From positions 1,612,001-1,676,000 of the forward strand of contig NZ_OY771649.1 in NCBI RefSeq assembly GCF_963674925.1: 64,000 nucleotides of DNA, in the 5' to 3' direction. Origin of the DNA: an uncultured Draconibacterium sp. Lineage in GTDB: Bacteria; Bacteroidota; Bacteroidia; Bacteroidales; Prolixibacteraceae. The translations under genes were made by a program, and so were the position numbers. The notes below the pieces were generated by a model. The model saw nothing but the letters and a program-made list of their open reading frames with translations. It had not been told where the DNA came from and searched no databases. Within the stretch, counting starts at the first letter, position 1. Every line of letters starts with the position of its first letter. Shown here one piece after another: positions 15,344 to 24,474 of the stretch.

Positions 15344-16822
15344 TTACCGATTATACTTCTCAGTAGCCTCTTTCAAAAACTTCTTCTGCCCTGCTTTCAA
15401 TTGTTTCCACTGAAATCGCCATCCCCAGTTTCCGTTTGCTGTTCCCGGCGTGTTCATACGCGATTTTTCGTCTAACTCCAACACATCCTGCATGGGTAAA
15501 ATTGCGGTGTCGGCCACCGATGCCAAAGCCAGTTCCATAATATGCCTTACCGCATTCTCTTTCGAAACGTACTTTTCAACCAGTTCCTTTTCTTCTGCTT
15601 CCACAGCATTTGTCCAACCTAATGAGGTGTTGTTATCGTGTGTGCCGGAATATACCACGCAATTCCGCTCGTAGTTGTGTGGCAGATCTTTATTCGTGGC
15701 ATCAGTGGTAAAAGCAAACTGCAAAACTTTCATTCCCGGAAGGTTAAAGCGTTCGCGCAAATGATCCACCTCGGTGGTAATTATTCCCAGATCCTCAGCA
15801 ATAAAAGGCAAAACACCAATCTGGCTTTTTATCAAACTCAGCATTTCGTAACCGTGCGCCGGCACCCACTTTCCATTTATAGCGGTCTTCTCATCTGCCG
15901 AAACCGACCAAAACGATTCCAGTCCGCGAAAATGATCGATACGTACCAGGTTAAACATGTTCAGGTTAAAATGCAGGCGCGCCATCCACCAGTCGTAATC
16001 ACGTTCTTTCAGACGCTGCCAGTTAAACACGGGATTTCCCCACAACTGGCCTGTTTCCGAGAAATAATCAGGAGGCACACCTCCCACTTCAGTTGGATTC
16101 AACTCATCGTCTAAAAGAAAAATATCGGTATTTGTCCAAACATCCGAACTATCGCCCGAAACGTAAAGCGGCACATCACCAACAATCTGAATGCCTTTTT
16201 CGTTGGCATAACGCTTTAACCGGTGCCACTGCCTGAAAAACATAAACTGAACAAATTTCTCGAAAGCGATCTGCGGTTCCAGTTTTTCAGACAGATCATT
16301 TATAGCTTCCGGCTCTCTGAATTTTATTCCACGATCCCATTCGCTCCAGTGCATACCACCAAAATACTCACGCACCGAAATAAACAAGGCATAGTCGTTT
16401 AACCACCAGCCATGTTCATTCAAAAAGTGGTAATACTCGTCTCGAAAATGATTAAATTTATTTTCCTGAAACTGCTGAAAAGCCTTTTTCAAAAGCAAGT
16501 TTTTCCAGCTTGAAACTTTATCGAATTCCACCTTTGTTTTTTTGAAAGATGGCAATGTTTGAAAGTCAGCCACATTTAGTAAATCCTCTTCCAAAAGCAG
16601 CTCCAGATCAATTAATACCGGGTTTCCGGCAAAAGCAGAGTAACACTGGTAAGGCGAATTTCCCGCACCAACCGGACCAAGCGGAAGTATCTGCCAGAGT
16701 TTCTGACCGCTCTCCTCCAGAAAATCAACAAAGGCATAAGCCTCTTTCCCCAATGTACCAACACCTTCCTGACCGGGCAGCGAGGTTATATGCAGCAGAA
16801 TTCCACTTTTTCTATTTGTCAT
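15344..16822 (-). CDS. malQ: 4-alpha-glucanotransferase (GH77)
   Basis: The 492-residue enzyme transfers alpha-1,4-glucan segments between chains, working in glycogen and maltodextrin turnover in the cytoplasm. The N-terminal pattern GILLHITSLPG and the segment LWQILPLGPVGAGNSPYQCYSAFAGNP are characteristic of GH77. The catalytic regions include VRIDHFRG (nucleophile Asp), AEDLGIIT (acid/base Glu) and SGTHDNNT. It is the compact bacterial form without N-terminal starch-binding domains. Its start overlaps the end of the upstream oxidoreductase gene by 11 bp, so the two are co-transcribed. Confidence 0.94.
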   Translation of the reverse strand: MTNRKSGILLHITSLPGQEGVGTLGKEAYAFVDFLEESGQKLWQILPLGPVGAGNSPYQCYSAFAGNPVLIDLELLLEEDLLNVADFQTLPSFKKTKVEFDKVSSWKNLLLKKAFQQFQENKFNHFRDEYYHFLNEHGWWLNDYALFISVREYFGGMHWSEWDRGIKFREPEAINDLSEKLEPQIAFEKFVQFMFFRQWHRLKRYANEKGIQIVGDVPLYVSGDSSDVWTNTDIFLLDDELNPTEVGGVPPDYFSETGQLWGNPVFNWQRLKERDYDWWMARLHFNLNMFNLVRIDHFRGLESFWSVSADEKTAINGKWVPAHGYEMLSLIKSQIGVLPFIAEDLGIITTEVDHLRERFNLPGMKVLQFAFTTDATNKDLPHNYERNCVVYSGTHDNNTSLGWTNAVEAEEKELVEKYVSKENAVRHIMELALASVADTAILPMQDVLELDEKSRMNTPGTANGNWGWRFQWKQLKAGQKKFLKEATEKYNR

Positions 16823-17912
16823 TCTTAAATTTTTCTCTGAATTGTTTTAAATGATCTGCCGTTTCACGAACAATGCGCTGAACTGCCAAACCGTGTTTTA
16901 AATCGGCAATTACCGCCTCCGAATCATCACCTGTTAAGAACTGGTAATGAGCATGCACCATCGAACGCAACCATCCCGGAGGAACATGCCCCGAAGGAAA
17001 ACTCGTAACCGGTTTGTAGTTGCTGCCAACCACTTGTTTTATCCACTGATCCGAACCTTCGATGTAATATTCAAAGTATTCCGGATTTTGCGATGAATAT
17101 CTAAAGGCACCATTCTCAGCATAAATTTCCAACGATACCAAATCGCCTGAACCTGAACTTATCCTGCTTGCCGACATGTTTCCAACAGCGCCTGTTTTTG
17201 GTTCGTACAATGAGAGTGAACTAAACAAATCGGATCCGGCCGGCACACCGTCAAAGTCGCCGGACTGCAAACCACTGGTTATCTGCAGCTCCTCGCCCAT
17301 AAAAGCCATCAACAGGCTAATTCCGTGCGATCCCAGATCGGCCATTGCACCACCATCAGGCGCAGGAGTTAAGCGTGTAACACGTTTTTTGCGGTAACTT
17401 TCCTGCAGGTAGTCGCCATGGTAATATTTTAAGTCGAAATGAATCGGCTTTCCAATTTTTCCCGAGCGCCAGAATTTCAATCCCTCGCGAACTGATGAAG
17501 TCTGTAAATATTGAAATCCTACCTGAATACGAACTTCCTGCCCCGCAGTTTCCAGCAGCCTTTTCATTTGTTCTTCCTCTTCCAGCGAAGAACAAACCGG
17601 TTTTTCAAGGTAAATATATTTTACATTGGGCATTTGCAGCGCCAGCTTAAAATGCTCGAAATGCACTTTGTTCGGCCCTAAAATATATACCGCTTCAATT
17701 TTATCATTCTTTGCAAAATCCTCCACCGACTCAGCTTTCCCGAATCCCATCTGTTTGGCAAACGCCTCGCGACTTTCCGCTCTTGCTGAAGCTACCGACT
17801 CCAAAATAATTTCCGGAACATCGTTATAATAAAACTTCAGCGCCTGAATTGCATAAACATGCGCACGGGCAATTCCGCCTGCTCCAATAAAACCAACATG
17901 TATTTTTTGCAT
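16812..17912 (-). CDS. Gfo/Idh/MocA-family oxidoreductase
   Basis: The 366-residue protein has an N-terminal Rossmann motif GFIGAGGIARAH (residues 7-18) and the family catalytic EKPVCSS segment near residue 100. The C-terminal alpha/beta domain contains a DLGSHGISLL motif with the conserved His. No signal peptide is present, so it is cytoplasmic. Such enzymes oxidise or reduce sugars or cyclitols with NAD(P). It sits directly upstream of malQ with an 11-bp overlap, which hints at glucan or sugar metabolism, but the substrate is unknown. Confidence 0.82.
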   Translation of the reverse strand: MQKIHVGFIGAGGIARAHVYAIQALKFYYNDVPEIILESVASARAESREAFAKQMGFGKAESVEDFAKNDKIEAVYILGPNKVHFEHFKLALQMPNVKYIYLEKPVCSSLEEEEQMKRLLETAGQEVRIQVGFQYLQTSSVREGLKFWRSGKIGKPIHFDLKYYHGDYLQESYRKKRVTRLTPAPDGGAMADLGSHGISLLMAFMGEELQITSGLQSGDFDGVPAGSDLFSSLSLYEPKTGAVGNMSASRISSGSGDLVSLEIYAENGAFRYSSQNPEYFEYYIEGSDQWIKQVVGSNYKPVTSFPSGHVPPGWLRSMVHAHYQFLTGDDSEAVIADLKHGLAVQRIVRETADHLKQFREKFKNDK

Positions 17913-18017
17913 GGTTTGTTTCTAATGTTTCGTCAAAAATAATGTTTTGATCAATATAATCCCGGCCTTGAGCAACTCTTTAATTTTTGTTTAGATTTAA
18001 GGCAAAATACTTATTTA

Positions 18018-19238
18018 ATGAAAAAAACTGCGCTTTATATTTTGGTAGGAATGCTATGTGCATGTACTCCCAAAACCGATTCTGTATTAAAAACAGGAAA
18101 CTGGTTATTCGCGTTCCAAATCGATGACAAGGATCCGGAGCAAAAAATCCCATTCAATGTGGAAGTGCTTAATGAAAAACACCTCGTGGTTTCAAATGCC
18201 GATGAACAGATTGACGTTCAGGAAATAGCTTACAAAGGCGATTCTGTATTTATAAAAATGCCTGTTTTTGGTTCTGAGTTCAAAGGCAGAATTAGTGAAG
18301 AGAAAATAAGTGGCGAATATTTCAACTACAACAAAAACAAAGTTCTTCCTATCCCGTTTGAAGCCGAATATGGTATTGAAAATCGTTTTAAGATAAGCAA
18401 TGAAAATGCGTTGGATCTCTCGGGAAAATGGAAAGTAAACTTTGGCGAGGAAGAAAACGACAGTCCGGCAATTGGGATTTTTGAACAGGCAGGAAATCAC
18501 ATAACCGGAACATTTCAGACTGAAACAGGCGACTACCGTTACCTGGACGGCGTGGTAAATGGCAATACCATGCAATTGTCGTGTTTTGATGGCGCGCATG
18601 TTTTTCTATTTACTGCTGAACTCAACGATTCCACCTTAAACGGTTTGTTCTATTCCGGCAATACGTATAAAGAAAAATGGAGTGCAACAAAAGCCGATGG
18701 CGCTGAACTCGCCAATATGAAAACACTTACTTTTCTGAAACCGGGCTACGACAAATTGAGTTTTGCATTTCCGAATGAAGCGGGCGATACCATTTCATTA
18801 GCCGATGAGAAATATAAAGGAAAAGCTGTAATCGTTCAGATCTTTGGAACCTGGTGCCCGAATTGTATGGACGAAACACGCTATCTGGTAGAACTGTATG
18901 AAAAACATAAGGCCGAAGGGCTTGAAATTATCGGACTCGATTTTGAGGTAAAACCGGACATTGACTATTTCAAACAACGCATTGAACGATACCGTAATGA
19001 TTTGAATGTTTCGTGGGAACTTGTTTTGGCAGGAACATCAAACAAGAAAAAAGCTGCTGAAGCTTTGCCGATGCTTAATAAAATTATTTCTTATCCAACA
19101 GCTATTTTTATCGACCGAAAAGGCGAAATACGGGAAATACACACCGGGTTTTCAGGCCCGGGAACCGGCGAAGCTTATGAGCATTATAAAACTGAAACCG
19201 AAGCATTGATTGAAACATTATTAAACGAATCCATTTAA
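18018..19238 (+). CDS. TlpA-like thioredoxin-domain lipoprotein
   Basis: A 406-residue lipoprotein: the signal sequence ends in MLCAC, with Cys as the lipid site near residue 16. Residues about 25-220 form a beta-rich domain with no function I recognise, similar to the N-terminal regions of Bacteroidota DUF4369/AhpC-TSA proteins. Residues about 250-400 are a thioredoxin fold with the redox motif WCPNC. It probably reduces disulfides in the periplasm. The stop is 2 bp before the next lipoprotein gene, so the two form an operon. Confidence 0.85.
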   Translation: MKKTALYILVGMLCACTPKTDSVLKTGNWLFAFQIDDKDPEQKIPFNVEVLNEKHLVVSNADEQIDVQEIAYKGDSVFIKMPVFGSEFKGRISEEKISGEYFNYNKNKVLPIPFEAEYGIENRFKISNENALDLSGKWKVNFGEEENDSPAIGIFEQAGNHITGTFQTETGDYRYLDGVVNGNTMQLSCFDGAHVFLFTAELNDSTLNGLFYSGNTYKEKWSATKADGAELANMKTLTFLKPGYDKLSFAFPNEAGDTISLADEKYKGKAVIVQIFGTWCPNCMDETRYLVELYEKHKAEGLEIIGLDFEVKPDIDYFKQRIERYRNDLNVSWELVLAGTSNKKKAAEALPMLNKIISYPTAIFIDRKGEIREIHTGFSGPGTGEAYEHYKTETEALIETLLNESI

Positions 19239-19240
19239 AC

Positions 19241-20494
19241 ATGAAATACTATCTGATTTTTGCAGCCTCAGTTATTTTCTTCCTGTCATCGTGCCAACCA
19301 AAAGACACCAAATGGGAAGGCCAGGAGCCCATCAAAAAAGTAAGTACGCTCACCCGCCCCATCCAATACCAACTTAAACAGACATTTGCTGTGGGCAACG
19401 GCATTTTTCTATCCAACGATTTTGATGGAGCCCGGCTAAACGGAGTCGCACTTACCGGCGAAAATGAAGTTACTATTTTGATAACTCCTGAAAATACTCC
19501 GATAAATGAAAGTCCGTGGTACGCTTTTAAAATCTGGTCGGAAACAGAAAAAGCTATTCAGCTTAAAATTACCTACAACGAAGGAGTTGGACACCGGTAT
19601 TATCCAAAAATCAGCAATGATGCTAAAAACTGGACACCGGTTGACTCAACAGTTTATTTAGCCGACACCGCATCGGTGGCAAGAGGTGAATCTCCTAAAT
19701 TTTGTGAATTCACTTTAGCAATAAACAGCGATACAACCTGGGTAGCAGCGCAGGAACTGATCGTTTCGAAAGACATTTATAACTGGGCGGGAGAACTTAG
19801 CGAGAAACCATTTGTAAGTATTGATGAATTGGGGAAAAGTAAAGAAGGCCGCCCGATTAACTATTTACAAATCGGCAACCCGGAAAGTAAAAAAATGCTG
19901 ATGGTACTTTCGCGCCAGCATCCGCCCGAAGTTACCGGCTGGCTGGCGATGAAAGCATTTACTGAGGAATTATGTGCTATCGACGAGTTATCGGAAAAGT
20001 TCAGAGATGAATATTGTATTTACGTGGTGCCGTGTGTAAATCCCGACGGCGTAGATAATGGCCACTGGCGCCATGGTGCCGGTGGAATTGACTTAAACCG
20101 CGACTGGGAAGATTTTAATCAGCCGGAGACACAAGCTATCCGAAAATTTATGCAAGCCAAAGTTGCGGAGCAGCGGAAATTCTATTTTATAATCGACTTT
20201 CATTCTACCTATGAAGATATTTATTACACCATCGCTCCGGAGCTAAAAGGCAATATGCCGGGTATTGTTCCAAAAATTATACAAGCCATGGCAGAAGATA
20301 TTCCCGGTTACGATCCGAATATCCGTCCTAATGCTGCAGATGTAGAACGAATTAATTCTACTGTTTCCGTTTTTCATGAATTTGGTGCCGAGGCAGTAAC
20401 CTACGAAGTTGGCGACGACACTCCGCGTGAGTTAATCAAGGAAAAAGGTAAATTAACGGCCGTCAATCTAATGGAAATCATGCTTGAAAATTAA
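19241..20494 (+). CDS. M14-family zinc carboxypeptidase-like lipoprotein
   Basis: The 417-residue protein has a lipobox (LSSC) at residues 15-18, an N-terminal beta-sandwich-like domain, and a C-terminal M14 peptidase domain. Zinc ligands are visible in the RQHPPE motif (HxxE) and in DFHSTYED. The catalytic Glu is in VTYEVGDD. This layout matches M14 carboxypeptidases of the AGBL/cytosolic carboxypeptidase-like group that also carry an N-terminal domain. It should act outside the cytoplasm on peptides. It is co-transcribed with the TlpA-like gene (2-bp gap) and ends at a strong bidirectional terminator. Confidence 0.85.
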   Translation: MKYYLIFAASVIFFLSSCQPKDTKWEGQEPIKKVSTLTRPIQYQLKQTFAVGNGIFLSNDFDGARLNGVALTGENEVTILITPENTPINESPWYAFKIWSETEKAIQLKITYNEGVGHRYYPKISNDAKNWTPVDSTVYLADTASVARGESPKFCEFTLAINSDTTWVAAQELIVSKDIYNWAGELSEKPFVSIDELGKSKEGRPINYLQIGNPESKKMLMVLSRQHPPEVTGWLAMKAFTEELCAIDELSEKFRDEYCIYVVPCVNPDGVDNGHWRHGAGGIDLNRDWEDFNQPETQAIRKFMQAKVAEQRKFYFIIDFHSTYEDIYYTIAPELKGNMPGIVPKIIQAMAEDIPGYDPNIRPNAADVERINSTVSVFHEFGAEAVTYEVGDDTPRELIKEKGKLTAVNLMEIMLEN

Positions 20495-20499
20495 GGCAT

Positions 20500-20552
20500 A
20501 AAAAAAGGATGTCATCTTTCATTGTTGAATTCATAAAGATGACATCCTTCTC
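20500..20552. terminator. bidirectional terminator between converging peptidase genes
   Basis: A 15-bp perfect stem, AAGGATGTCATCTTT at 20505-20519 with its complement at 20535-20549, is flanked by A-rich and T-rich runs. It separates the M14 gene (plus) and the S9 gene (minus). Confidence 0.8.
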
Positions 20553-20567
20553 AGAGTAATAAAAATT

Positions 20568-22652
20568 TTATTTCAACCACTTATCCAACCAGTTGAAGAA
20601 TACACGCTGCCACAGAATCCCGTTTTGAGGTTGTAGCACCCAGTGATTTTCTTCCGGCAGGTATAACATTTCAGCAGGCACTCCTCGCAAAACCGCTGCA
20701 TTAAACGCTGCCATTCCCTGCTCTGCTGGTACACGGTAGTCCTTTTCACCTTGCACAATCAAAATCGGAGTATCCCAGTTTTGAACATATTTATGTGGAG
20801 AGAATGAGTACGAACGTTGCGCTGCTGCATTGTCTTTATCCCAGTAGGCACCACCGTAATCGAAATTCACAAACCACATTTCTTCGGTTGAGGTATACAT
20901 GTGCTCGAAGTTAAAAATACCGTCGTGGGCGATAAATGCTTTAAAACGTTTTTCATGATTTCCGGCTAGGTACATCACCGAATAACCACCGTAACTGGCA
21001 CCAACGGCACCTAATTTTGTCTCGTCAACAAATGGCTCTTTGGCCATCTCATCGATGGAAGTCAGCAGGTCTTTAATATTCTGTCCACCGTAGTCTTTTG
21101 AAATCTGCTCGTTCCATTCCTGACCAAAACCGGGTAAGCCGCGGCGGTTTGGCGCCACAATAATATAATCGTTGGCGGCCATCATCTGGAAATTCCAGCG
21201 GTACGACCAAAACTGACTAACCGTTCCCTGTGGTCCGCCCTGATTGTAAAGCAGTGTCGGATATTTTTTATTCGGATCGAAATGTGGTGGATAAATCACC
21301 CAAACAGCCATTTGTTTTCCGTCGGTAGTTTCCATCCAGCGTTTTTCCACTTTCCCCATAGTTAGCTGATCAAGAATCCCTTTGTTTACCTCGGTCAACG
21401 CCTTATCTTTTCCGGTGGCCGGATCAACCAAATACAATTCAGCAGGTTGTGACATGGAAACCTTTTGCGCCAGCAATTGATTGCCAACCTGAACAGCACT
21501 TTGATAATTGTGAACGCCATCGGTTAAACGTGTAATTGAATTATCAGCTAAAACCAATTGGTAAATTTCATCGGTTGCGTGTATATCGCTGATAAAATAG
21601 ATCGATTTTGAATCGGCACTCCAACTCAATGCAGCCGCATTCTGATCGAAATCAGCCGAATAATCTTTCTTTTCACCTGTTTCCAGATTGGCCACAAACA
21701 AACGGTTTTTATCGGCTTCGTAACCATCGCGCTCCATACTTTCCCAGGCCAGGTACTTTCCATCGGGCGAGTAAACCGGATTTTGGTCGTAACCCATCAT
21801 CCCTTCTGTAAAGTTGTTGGTTTTTCCACTTGCTACATCGTACATGTAAATGTCCGAATTAGTAGAAACAGCATATTCGCGCCCCACCTTTTTCTTACAA
21901 ACGTAAGCCAGCGTTTTTGAATCCGGGCTCCAGACAATTTGCTCCGTTCCGCCAAATGGTTTCATTGGCGAATCAAAACGTTCTCCGGTCATAATGTCTT
22001 TACCCTCTCCTACTTTTCCATCCGAATAATCGGCAATAAAAATGTGGTTATAGGTGTAATCGTGCCAGGTATCCCAGTGGCGGTACATAATATCTGTTTC
22101 GAGCCGGGCATTTGCTTTTGGCAGATCCGGGAAAAGATCGTGAATATCATTGTCGAGTTTCACCGTTTGCAGGTAATATATTTTCGACATATCCGGTGCG
22201 TACTGAAATCCGAAAATTCCACCATCAATTTCCGAAACCTTCTGCCTATCGCTGCCGTCAGGATTCATTTCCCACAACTGAACGCTACCTGAAGCAGATG
22301 ACAAATAACCGATCTTTTTCCCATCGGGGCGCCAAACAACATTGTATTCGTTACTGGCTGTGTTGGTGAGATTTTTTGCTTCTCCGCCCGCAACCGGAAT
22401 CGTATAAATATCGCGGTACGACTTATTCTCCTCGATGTTGTAATAGGTTACCGTGTATAAAACCTGCGTTCCATCAGGCGAAACCTGTGCTCCTCCCAGG
22501 CGGCCAAACGACCACAAAACCTCAGGAGTCATTACATCTGAACTTAATTTAGGCGTTTCGGGCACATAGTTTTTTGCAACCTGCCCCGACTCTTTTTGCG
22601 TACAGCTAACTATCGTCATGACAATTAAAATAAAAAGTGCAATTTTCTTCAT
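20568..22652 (-). CDS. S9-family prolyl oligopeptidase-type lipoprotein
   Basis: About 694 residues. The start at 22652 gives MKKIALFILIVMTIVSC, a lipoprotein signal; the longer in-frame extension is unlikely. Residues about 40-400 form a beta-propeller with repeated WSPDGK-type blades. The C-terminal alpha/beta-hydrolase has the nucleophile in GASYGGYS, the Asp in GEKDYRVP and the His in EENHWV. DPP IV and acylaminoacyl peptidase relatives cut short peptides. It likely works in the periplasm or at the cell surface in peptide breakdown, as may the converging M14 gene. Confidence 0.92.
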   Translation of the reverse strand: MKKIALFILIVMTIVSCTQKESGQVAKNYVPETPKLSSDVMTPEVLWSFGRLGGAQVSPDGTQVLYTVTYYNIEENKSYRDIYTIPVAGGEAKNLTNTASNEYNVVWRPDGKKIGYLSSASGSVQLWEMNPDGSDRQKVSEIDGGIFGFQYAPDMSKIYYLQTVKLDNDIHDLFPDLPKANARLETDIMYRHWDTWHDYTYNHIFIADYSDGKVGEGKDIMTGERFDSPMKPFGGTEQIVWSPDSKTLAYVCKKKVGREYAVSTNSDIYMYDVASGKTNNFTEGMMGYDQNPVYSPDGKYLAWESMERDGYEADKNRLFVANLETGEKKDYSADFDQNAAALSWSADSKSIYFISDIHATDEIYQLVLADNSITRLTDGVHNYQSAVQVGNQLLAQKVSMSQPAELYLVDPATGKDKALTEVNKGILDQLTMGKVEKRWMETTDGKQMAVWVIYPPHFDPNKKYPTLLYNQGGPQGTVSQFWSYRWNFQMMAANDYIIVAPNRRGLPGFGQEWNEQISKDYGGQNIKDLLTSIDEMAKEPFVDETKLGAVGASYGGYSVMYLAGNHEKRFKAFIAHDGIFNFEHMYTSTEEMWFVNFDYGGAYWDKDNAAAQRSYSFSPHKYVQNWDTPILIVQGEKDYRVPAEQGMAAFNAAVLRGVPAEMLYLPEENHWVLQPQNGILWQRVFFNWLDKWLK

Positions 22653-22791
22653 TTTACTTTTTTGAAAAATTAGTGAATCCAAAATAAACACATTTAAAGT
22701 GCTCGGGCAATGATTTTTATACAAAAACCATAAATATAGATTGAAAAATACAATTGTAAGAGATTGGGTTGATATCACGTCTCCCGCAAAA

Positions 22792-22822
22792 GAAAAAGGC
22801 TACCCAATGATAGCCTTTTATA
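22792..22822 (-). terminator. terminator of the DUF2807 gene
   Basis: AAAAGGCTA at 22794-22802 pairs with TAGCCTTTT at 22811-22819 around an 8-base loop. On the minus strand the stem is followed by TTCTTTT. It lies about 60 bp past the stop of the DUF2807 gene. Confidence 0.65.
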
Positions 22823-22880
22823 AACCTAAACCAAACCTAAGAAAATTTGTACCTTTTGTAGTAGGTACGAGTAGTATATT

Positions 22881-23573
22881 TTAATCTCTTTTTACACTTC
22901 CAAGCCCTTCAATATCGCGGGTAACTTTTGGATTTCCGGTGTAGCGAACTTTGCCAACACCTTCAATTTTGGCATACAGTGTTTCAACAGCATGAACCGA
23001 GCCGGTTCCAACCCCCTCAATCGCAAAACGGGCATCGTTCACACGAAGATCTTCCGCATCAACATGTCCGGCTCCCGAGAGTTTAACATCCAAACTTTCG
23101 GCCACCCCACTCAATTGGACCAGCACACCGCCTTCGCCAACCAGCTCAATATCCTCGGCTTTCACCTCCAAATCAATCTTTGCTCCTCCTTCAACATGCA
23201 CGTACAGGTCGTTCAAATCGAGGTACCCGTCGGTGTTTAAATTTAAACCGCCCTGCACTTTAATTTCATCCAGATTTTTAAAAGTGATATACAGGTGAAT
23301 GCGCTCGTAATTTATAAAGTCACGATCTACAACCACCCGCAATTCGTCGCCCCGGTTTTCAACATCCAGTTCATCCAAAACATCATCGTCGGGAGTTTTT
23401 ACCGTTAACGAACTCTTGTTGCCCTGCGATAAAAATACTTTGTAACTGCCTTCGAGGTAGATGGCCGAAAAATTGTCGACATCGTATCGACGCGAATCCC
23501 AGTCTTCATCGTTTTGTGCCGACAGGTTGAATGCAAATAGAATTGATAAGGTAAACAGAAATGCTGTTTTCAT
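22881..23573 (-). CDS. DUF2807 (head GIN domain) secreted protein
   Basis: A 230-residue protein with a signal peptide (MKTAFLFTLSILFAFNLSAQ) followed by a beta-helix-like domain of the DUF2807/putative auto-transporter adhesin head GIN family. The pattern includes FSAIYLEGSYKVFLSQG, VQGGLNLNTDG, VEGGAKIDL and GVGTGSVHAV repeats. Proteins of this type are abundant in Bacteroidota, are exported, and have no established function. It forms its own transcription unit ending at the hairpin near 22.8 kb. Confidence 0.82.
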   Translation of the reverse strand: MKTAFLFTLSILFAFNLSAQNDEDWDSRRYDVDNFSAIYLEGSYKVFLSQGNKSSLTVKTPDDDVLDELDVENRGDELRVVVDRDFINYERIHLYITFKNLDEIKVQGGLNLNTDGYLDLNDLYVHVEGGAKIDLEVKAEDIELVGEGGVLVQLSGVAESLDVKLSGAGHVDAEDLRVNDARFAIEGVGTGSVHAVETLYAKIEGVGKVRYTGNPKVTRDIEGLGSVKRD

Positions 23574-23821
23574 CCGTGTATATTTTAATTTTTCTATAAT
23601 TTAAAAATTCAAATTTGACAGATGGAACCATTCCGTCTGTCGTTCTCACATAAAATTTATTCATTCCTATTTTTGTAATTTTTGAACGAAAAATTTCATG
23701 TTCGTTTCATGCTTTCTAATTTTTATAACGATTTAAAAGTAAGGTTTCGTCTGTTCTAAATCGTGGTAATTTCGATGAACGTTTGTTTTTTCGGGATAAG
23801 CGGAGGAATTCGGGAAAGTTG

Positions 23822-24403
23822 TTACTTATTTCGTGCAAGAAATATCAGGCCATAAAAGATCAAACCGGCAAGAACGAGAACCAGAAAAAAATCCATAAAA
23901 ATGTAAGTCTGCGATGAAATGAGCCGATAAAAAATGTACAACGCCCCAAGTACAGTTCCTGCCAATAAACACCTTATAAAAAACACATGAAATACTTTAA
24001 TGAGCTGTGCCGAACAAAACAGCCACAGCAATCCAAAAAGTAATATCGCCGCCCCCTCCCATCTGTTTCCGGTTTTCATTTCCACCAAACCATAAACAAC
24101 CGGAAGCGCCGAACAAATGACCAGACTGCGTGCAATACTTCTTCTGATCTTTATTCGGTTTCGGTCTCTTTTGATTTTGGGAAACAGTGAAAACCGAATT
24201 TCCTCACACCGAAATTCTTCAGAAAACAGATCCTGCTCCGAATTAATGATTCCACGTTTGAGTGCTTCCTGTAAAGCCAGTTTTGCAGCTTCCGGCTGAT
24301 AATGGTCGCGCATTTTCAGCACCTCTATTAATTGTTCGTCGGAATAATTCGGAATATCTTCCCTAAAATCAACCTCTCGTTTTGAATATCTTTTCTGCCA
24401 CAT
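23822..24403 (-). CDS. membrane protein of unknown function with N-terminal YxxEA-type helix motif
   Basis: 193 residues. Residues about 18-50 (SDEQLIEVLKMRDHYQPEAA, then EALKRGI) match a short helical motif common at the N terminus of Bacteroidota membrane proteins. About four hydrophobic segments follow from residue 88 to the end. No enzymatic motif is visible. It lies divergent from an alcohol dehydrogenase gene across a 71-bp gap. I do not recognise a named family. Confidence 0.6.
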   Translation of the reverse strand: MWQKRYSKREVDFREDIPNYSDEQLIEVLKMRDHYQPEAAKLALQEALKRGIINSEQDLFSEEFRCEEIRFSLFPKIKRDRNRIKIRRSIARSLVICSALPVVYGLVEMKTGNRWEGAAILLFGLLWLFCSAQLIKVFHVFFIRCLLAGTVLGALYIFYRLISSQTYIFMDFFLVLVLAGLIFYGLIFLARNK

Positions 24404-24474
24404 TTTATATCTTTGATCAACGAACAGGCACCCCCTGTTTCAGATGACAGTTGAAATAACCAAAAATAAATTTC

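Noticed and set aside
22653..22778. N-terminal extension of the S9 peptidase
   Set aside because: The start at 22652 gives a perfect lipoprotein signal. The longer form would bury that signal 42 residues inside the protein.
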